A DNA stretch of 64,000 nt from Sphingobacteriaceae bacterium. Its GTDB lineage: Bacteria; Bacteroidota; Bacteroidia; Sphingobacteriales; Sphingobacteriaceae. The stretch covers positions 1-64,000 of the forward strand of contig JAGIAD010000002.1 of the NCBI GenBank assembly GCA_017745075.1. The letters are read 5' to 3'. The translations under genes and the position numbers were made by a program. How positions within the stretch are numbered: the first letter of the stretch is position 1; each line of letters starts with the position of its first letter. The notes under the pieces are model-generated. The model saw only the letters and a program-made list of their open reading frames with translations. It was not told where the DNA came from and did no database searches. Positions 58,415-64,000 of the stretch are shown here, piece after piece.

Positions 58415-58801
58415 TTAACGTTTACTGAATTGGAATTTCTTACGGGCTTTAGCACGTCCTGGTTTTTTACGCTCAACCATACGCATATCACGCGTCATTA
58501 GGCCTTTAGCACGTAATGCAGGTTTTTTCTCCGCATCTAGTTCAACAATCGCTTTAGCAATAGCTAAACGAACAGCTTCTGCTTGTCCTTTTACTCCACC
58601 ACCTTGTACGTTTACTGTAATATCGTAACGGCCAACAAGCTCAGCAACTTCTAAACTTTGGTTTACGATATATTGTAAAGGTAAAGTAGGGAAATATTCT
58701 TTGTGATCTTTACCGTTAACGGTAATTGCGCCAGCACCATCTTTTAAGTAGATACGTGCTACAGCTGTTTTTCTTCTTCCTGAAGTGTTAGTAACTGACA
58801 T
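58415..58801 (-). CDS. rpsI: 30S ribosomal protein S9
   Basis: TSGRRKTAVARIYLKDGAG ... KKPGRAKARKKFQFSKR. Confidence 0.98.
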   Translation of the reverse strand: MSVTNTSGRRKTAVARIYLKDGAGAITVNGKDHKEYFPTLPLQYIVNQSLEVAELVGRYDITVNVQGGGVKGQAEAVRLAIAKAIVELDAEKKPALRAKGLMTRDMRMVERKKPGRAKARKKFQFSKR

Positions 58802-58804
58802 TTC

Positions 58805-59248
58805 TTAAAGTTTAATGGTTTTTGGAGATTGAGCTGCATGAGGGTGGTTTGCACCAGCATACACAAAAAGATTAGTGTACAATTTTTTACCCAATTTAGT
58901 TTTCGGTAACATACCACGTACCGCTTTCTCGATTACACGTTGAGGGTGTTTCGCCATTAACTCTTTTGGAGAGATAAAACGTTGACCACCTGGATAACCA
59001 GTGTAAGAAACATACTGCTTTTCGCTGAATTTGTTTCCTGTCAATTTAACCTTGTCTGCATTAATAACAATTACGTTATCACCGCAGTCTACGTGTGGGG
59101 TGTACTCAGGCTTGTTTTTACCACGGATGATCATAGCGATCTTCGATGACAAGCGCCCCAAAATCTCGCCTTCCGCATCAACAACAACCCACTGTTTGTT
59201 AACAGTTTTCGCATTGGCCGAGACAGTTTTGTAACTTAACGTATTCAC
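58805..59248 (-). CDS. rplM: 50S ribosomal protein L13
   Basis: WVVVDAEGEILGRLSSKIAMIIRGKNKPEYTPHVDCGDNVIVINA. Confidence 0.98.
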   Translation of the reverse strand: MNTLSYKTVSANAKTVNKQWVVVDAEGEILGRLSSKIAMIIRGKNKPEYTPHVDCGDNVIVINADKVKLTGNKFSEKQYVSYTGYPGGQRFISPKELMAKHPQRVIEKAVRGMLPKTKLGKKLYTNLFVYAGANHPHAAQSPKTIKL

Positions 59249-59456
59249 TTGCTTGTATTTAATTTATTAAACAATTTATTATTCCCATTAAAATTGGGAC
59301 TGCAAAGATAGATAGAATACTTTTATTATCAAATAGTTGATTGAAAAAAGTTTGAGGTTTCTGAGCGGATATTCAGGATTAAATATTCCGACGGTTTGGT
59401 TAAAATTATTTTAGCATATCTATGAAGCACTTAATCATAAATATTTAGGTATAAAA

Positions 59457-59990
59457 TTAAAGCTCATCAGGCATGTATCCTATCCGTTTTCTGGGCGTGT
59501 TTTTCTTTTCAATAAGCTGATCGAGATAGCCAAAAACCAATTCGATATTTTTATCGTGGTTGCTTAGTTTCTTTTTAATCTCTTCGATTTCAAGTTTGAG
59601 TTCCGTATTTTCTGAAAGCAACCGGCGGATACGGCTAAAGATTCTTACAATTTGAATGTTTACCTGGATAGCTTGTTTGCTGCTCAATACACTCGAAAGC
59701 ATCAGGATACCATGTTCGGTAAAAACATGAGGAAGTTTTCTTCTGCCACCCCAGCTTGAAGTCGCAATTTGCGACTTCAAGTTTAACCATTCTTCCTTAG
59801 TAAGCTGAAACATGAAATCTGCCGGAAATCGATCAGGGTTTCTACTCACTTGCTCATTGAGTCGCTTAGTTTCCACTCCATACAGCTCCGCCAGGTCACT
59901 GTCGAGCATTACTTTATGGCCTCTCAGTTCGTAGATTTTATTAACCAGGATATTGTCAGGGATGATAGGAAGCATTGGTTTAGCTGTCAT
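59457..59990 (-). CDS. ORF6N domain-containing protein
   Basis: ILVNKIYELRGHKVMLDSDLAELYGVETKRLNEQVSRNPDRFPADFMFQLTKEEW, GGRRKLPHVFTEHGILMLSSVL. Confidence 0.9.
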   Translation of the reverse strand: MTAKPMLPIIPDNILVNKIYELRGHKVMLDSDLAELYGVETKRLNEQVSRNPDRFPADFMFQLTKEEWLNLKSQIATSSWGGRRKLPHVFTEHGILMLSSVLSSKQAIQVNIQIVRIFSRIRRLLSENTELKLEIEEIKKKLSNHDKNIELVFGYLDQLIEKKNTPRKRIGYMPDEL

Positions 59991-60097
59991 ATCATGTTGG
60001 ATTTTAACTGAAGATACGAATCAAATCATTCTTTTTCAAAAAAATATGAAAATCGGATTGTTAAAAATCACTTCCTGGCTCCGAAATATAGTTTCGA

Positions 60098-60775
60098 TTA
60101 ACCTGTTTTGCTATAGCTTTTGTATTCTTTAATCCAGTTCCATAATGCAAAGCCGGCAATAATGGTAAAAATGAAATATTCGATCCCCATAAATTTAATA
60201 CCCTTTAAGAAATAGAGATAGGTGGCTACGATGTCAATCATCAGCCAGATAATCCAGCATTCTATCCTTTTCTGGATCATTAAAAAAGTAGTGATCACGC
60301 TCATTACAAAAATAAAAGAATCGACAAAAGGGTAGGCACTGGGCAAATTAAACAATAATGGTAGCCAATGGTGGAGTTTACTGGCTAAGGTACCCATAAG
60401 CAATGTGCCAATAACCCCCAGGATAAATAAAATCAGGAACTGCTTCAGAGGCATAAAACTGATTTTGAGCTCTTTATTTTTGTCTTCTTCTTCCGGTTTA
60501 GGATTAGCCCATCTCCACCAACCCATAATATTGGTAATGAAAAAGAAGACCATGAGGAACATGTCGGGATAAAGCTGGGTTTGGTAATATAAAAAGGCTG
60601 AAAGAAACACATTAATAATTCCGGTAGGCCAACTCCAGATACTGACTTTTGCAGAGAGAATCACCGAGATGATTCCGGTTATTACGGCAAAGAACTCGAG
60701 ATAGCTCATTTTGTAATCCAGAACCGTAAAAAATATACTTTGGGCGTTGAAAAAATCCATAAGCAGATAACTCAT
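60098..60775 (-). CDS. pnuC: Nicotinamide mononucleotide/riboside transporter PnuC
   Basis: SYLEFFAVITGIISVILSAKVSIWSWPTGIINVFLSAFLYYQTQLYPDM. Confidence 0.92.
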   Translation of the reverse strand: MSYLLMDFFNAQSIFFTVLDYKMSYLEFFAVITGIISVILSAKVSIWSWPTGIINVFLSAFLYYQTQLYPDMFLMVFFFITNIMGWWRWANPKPEEEDKNKELKISFMPLKQFLILFILGVIGTLLMGTLASKLHHWLPLLFNLPSAYPFVDSFIFVMSVITTFLMIQKRIECWIIWLMIDIVATYLYFLKGIKFMGIEYFIFTIIAGFALWNWIKEYKSYSKTG

Positions 60776-60899
60776 AAATATAAGCCCTAAAATATGTAAA
60801 ATTTAATGGGCCTCACTGATGTGTCTATAAACAAAAGTAAGCTGTTGATGTTAATTGATTAGCTAATGCCTTTCGGTTATATTAATCAATCCAGTTTCT

Positions 60900-61967
60900 A
60901 TGCAGTATTTAGATCATTTATCCGGTTCGCCCATTCCCTTGTTTTTAAAGAATATCATTATTGGCTTGCTTGCTGTTCTGCTGGGTATATTCATCAGGTT
61001 TGTTATCCATAAAGTATTTATCCTGTTATCGCGCTGGTGGAATTTTATCATTATAAAATCCATTATCAAACACCTGCGCCATCCTGTTGGTGTGTTTATT
61101 CCCTTATTGCTGTTAAATTTTTCTTTATCGCTGATGCAAATGGCACCGGTTTACCGAACTCCACTGGAAAAGACTTTGGAAATTGCGTTGACCATTAACT
61201 TTGCTTTGATTCTGGTGCGTACTATGAATGTGCTTGAGGATTATTTTTACTTCAAATACGATTTAAATAAGGAAAACAATCTAAAAGAACGTAAAATCAG
61301 AACACAGTTGCAATTTATGCGCAAGTTTATTGTTTCGTTAATTATCCTTGTTACTGTTGCTATTATTCTGTTGAGTTTTGAAAGCATGCGTAAAATAGGG
61401 GCCGGTTTGCTTACGGGAGTGGGGATCGGTGGGATTATTATCGGTTTTGCAGCGCAAAAATCGCTGGGAAACTTATTGGCAGGCTTTCAGATTGCTTTTA
61501 CGCAGCCCATCCGTATTGATGATGTTTTGATTGTAGAGGGCGAATGGGGCAAGGTGGAGGAAATTACCTTAACTTATGTGGTAGTTAATATCTGGGACCA
61601 GCGCCGGTTAATTTTGCCGATTACTTATTTTATTGAAAAACCTTTTCAAAACTGGACGCGGGTTTCGGCAGATTTATTAGGTACGGTTTTTCTTTACCTC
61701 GATTATACAATCCCTATTGAGCCCATGCGAGAAGAACTTACCAGGTTATTAAATGCAAGCCCTATTTGGGATAAACGCGTTAATGTGGTACAGGTAACTG
61801 ATAGTACAAAAGATGGCACTATTGAAGTTCGTTTTTTGATGAGTGCCTCCAATTCTTCAAAGGCTTTTGATTTGCGCTGTTATGTAAGGGAAAAAATGAT
61901 TGCCTTTATCCAGACCAATTACCCGGAAAGCTTGCCGAGAAAGCGTTTGGAGGTTAGGGATATATAA
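60900..61967 (+). CDS. Mechanosensitive ion channel family protein
   Basis: GAGLLTGVGIGGIIIGFAAQKSLGNLLAGFQIAFTQPIRIDDVL (MscS pore helix region). Confidence 0.93.
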   Translation: MQYLDHLSGSPIPLFLKNIIIGLLAVLLGIFIRFVIHKVFILLSRWWNFIIIKSIIKHLRHPVGVFIPLLLLNFSLSLMQMAPVYRTPLEKTLEIALTINFALILVRTMNVLEDYFYFKYDLNKENNLKERKIRTQLQFMRKFIVSLIILVTVAIILLSFESMRKIGAGLLTGVGIGGIIIGFAAQKSLGNLLAGFQIAFTQPIRIDDVLIVEGEWGKVEEITLTYVVVNIWDQRRLILPITYFIEKPFQNWTRVSADLLGTVFLYLDYTIPIEPMREELTRLLNASPIWDKRVNVVQVTDSTKDGTIEVRFLMSASNSSKAFDLRCYVREKMIAFIQTNYPESLPRKRLEVRDI

Positions 61968-61973
61968 AAAAAG

Positions 61974-62005
61974 CCTGTCAAAGACCACAAGATACTTCGA
62001 CAGGC
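61974..62005. terminator. Hairpin between mscS-like gene and tex
   Basis: AGCCTGTC ... GACAGGCT with flanking A/T run. Confidence 0.5.
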
Positions 62006-62023
62006 TCAGTATGACAGGTTAAA

Positions 62024-64000
62024 CTATTTAAACATGCCTTTAAGCTTTGCTAATTTTGCCTGTAAATCGCCATCAGCATCTTTGGGCTCATTACGGGGCT
62101 TAAAGTTTTGTTTATTATTGTTTTTAAAGTCATGTTTAGGTTTTTGCTCTCTGGATTCCCGACTACGGACTTCCGACTTCTGACCGGCTTCAGTTTTCAT
62201 TGATAACGAAATCCTTTTACGGGCTACATCTACTTCCATCACTGTAACCTCTACCTTTTGATGCACTTTTACCACATCATTCGGGTTGGCCACAAAACGG
62301 TTTGCCAGCTGGCTGGTGTGTACCAATCCATCCTGGTGTACACCGATATCAACAAAGGCGCCAAAATTGGTAATATTGGTTACAATACCAGGTAATTTCA
62401 TCCCAGTTCTTAAATCGGCAATTTCATTCACCCCTTCGGTAAAGCTAAAAGCTTCAAACTGCTCGCGCGGATCGCGACCAGGTTTAGCCAGCTCTTTTAG
62501 AATATCATTGAGCGTAGGTAAACCAATTTCATCAGTAACATATTGTTGTGGTTTAATCTGTTTTTGCAACTGGGTATCTTTAATCAGTGCTGAAACCGTT
62601 GTACCAAGGTCTTTGGCCATTTTATCTACCACATCATAGCGTTCTGGGTGTACACCGCTGGTATCCAATATGTTTTCGGCATTGCGGATACGCAGGAAGC
62701 CCGCAGCCTGCTCGTAGGCTTTGTCGCCCAAACGCGGAACTTTTTTAAGGCTGTCGCGGTTTTTAAAGGCACCGTGAGTATTTCTGAAATCGACAATATT
62801 TTGTGCCAAAGCTGGGCCTAAGCCTGAAACGTAAGCTAAAATTTGTTTAGAAGCCGTGTTTAATTCAACACCAACGGCATTTACGGCGCTGATTACAGTG
62901 TCATCAAGGCTGGCCTGCAATTTATTCTGATCTACATCATGTTGATACTGGCCGACGCCGATAGATTTCGGATCGATTTTTACCAGTTCTGCCAGTGGGT
63001 CCATTAATCGGCGGCCAATGGATACCGCTCCGCGAACAGTAATATCTTGGGTTGGGAATTCTTCGCGTGCTACTTCGGAGGCTGAATAAATCGAAGCGCC
63101 GCTTTCATTTACCATTACAATTGCAATGTTCGGTAAATTTAAACTACGAATAAAAGCTTCTGTCTCCCTCCCTGCGGTTCCGTTGCCAATGGCAATGGCT
63201 TCGATATCATATTTCTCACAAAGCTGTTGGATGGTGAATTCGGCATTTTTAACATTCCCCTGTCCGGTATGCGGATAAATAGCGGTATTTTCTAATAATT
63301 GCCCTTGCTTATCCAGGCAAACTACTTTACAACCGGTACGGAAACCAGGATCAATGGCCAGCACATTTTTTTGGCCCATTGGTGCTGCGAGTAAAAGCTG
63401 ACGCGCATTTTCAGCAAAAACTTTTATGGCTTCTTCATCGGCTTTTTGCTTGGTGAAAACACGTAATTCGGTTTCCATGGCTGGCTCCAGCAAACGTTTG
63501 TAGCCATCTTCCAAAGCCTGCTGCACCTGTTTTGATGCTGCGTTATTGCTGGTAATAAACTGATTTTCAAGTAAAGCAATGGCATCTTCGGCAGGTGGAA
63601 GCACATCTAAACGTAAGATCAGTTCTTTTTCGCCACGGCGCATGGCCAGCACGCGGTGCGAAGCTGCAGTTTTAACGGGTTCGTTCCACTCAAAGTAATC
63701 TTTATACTTAATGCCTTCTTCTTCTTTTCCTTTAATTACTTCAGATTTAAATTCAGCCTTTTCCTGGAAATAGGTACGCATTTTGGTACGTGCTTCTGCA
63801 TTTTCTGAAATCATTTCTGCAATAATATCCCTTGCCCCGGCTAATGCTTCTTCTAAACTATTTACGCCTTTTTCGGCATCTATAAATTTATCGGCTTCGG
63901 TATCCAGATCGAAATTGCCCTGATCTAAAATCTGCAAAGCGAGTGGCTCCAGTCCTTTTTCTTTAGCGACCGATGCACGGGTTTTGCGTTTAGGCTTGTA
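62024..64000 (-). CDS. tex: Tex-like S1 RNA-binding transcription accessory protein (5' end beyond window)
   Basis: DPGFRTGCKVVCLD, NGTAGRETEAFI, C-terminal S1 domain GIVTNITNFGAFVDIGVHQDGLVHTSQLA; frame stays open to 64000. Confidence 0.93.
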   Translation of the reverse strand, partial: YKPKRKTRASVAKEKGLEPLALQILDQGNFDLDTEADKFIDAEKGVNSLEEALAGARDIIAEMISENAEARTKMRTYFQEKAEFKSEVIKGKEEEGIKYKDYFEWNEPVKTAASHRVLAMRRGEKELILRLDVLPPAEDAIALLENQFITSNNAASKQVQQALEDGYKRLLEPAMETELRVFTKQKADEEAIKVFAENARQLLLAAPMGQKNVLAIDPGFRTGCKVVCLDKQGQLLENTAIYPHTGQGNVKNAEFTIQQLCEKYDIEAIAIGNGTAGRETEAFIRSLNLPNIAIVMVNESGASIYSASEVAREEFPTQDITVRGAVSIGRRLMDPLAELVKIDPKSIGVGQYQHDVDQNKLQASLDDTVISAVNAVGVELNTASKQILAYVSGLGPALAQNIVDFRNTHGAFKNRDSLKKVPRLGDKAYEQAAGFLRIRNAENILDTSGVHPERYDVVDKMAKDLGTTVSALIKDTQLQKQIKPQQYVTDEIGLPTLNDILKELAKPGRDPREQFEAFSFTEGVNEIADLRTGMKLPGIVTNITNFGAFVDIGVHQDGLVHTSQLANRFVANPNDVVKVHQKVEVTVMEVDVARKRISLSMKTEAGQKSEVRSRESREQKPKHDFKNNNKQNFKPRNEPKDADGDLQAKLAKLKGMFK

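Overview
The window reads as a Bacteroidetes (Sphingobacteriaceae/Pedobacter-like) chromosome segment. It starts in the 3' end of a 5S rRNA and ends inside tex. Most of it is ordinary housekeeping or envelope content: rlmN, a pseudouridine synthase, a hybrid kinase with a sigma54-type regulator, dut, a TPR/DUF4292/EnvC-like cluster, two tatA paralogs, gatA, a malic enzyme, ruvA, sprA, gcvH, two paralogous outer-membrane beta-barrel proteins, feoAB, frr-pyrH, a TonB-dependent receptor, nagA and rplM-rpsI-rpsB-tsf. Two items stand out. (1) Two tandem class-II tRNA-like genes (46546-46659 and 46735-46879) share an identical anticodon arm (loop UUGUCUC, nominal GUC) but have very long variable arms (45 and 76 nt). 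They show compensatory base-pair changes, a Bacteroidetes-type promoter upstream and a terminator downstream. (2) Several short arrays of degenerate 7-bp units occur across the window. In at least four, the left-half units are reverse-complementary to the right-half units, predicting roughly 70-nt hairpins. One fills the whole spacer between the two tRNA-like genes, one lies between rpsB and tsf, and a related heptamer run sits in frame within tex. Other points include a recent triplication of a small exported protein, REP/MITE-like intergenic islands, and a small lipoprotein ORF missing from the supplied track. Everything is from reading the sequence only; no searches or folding programs were run.
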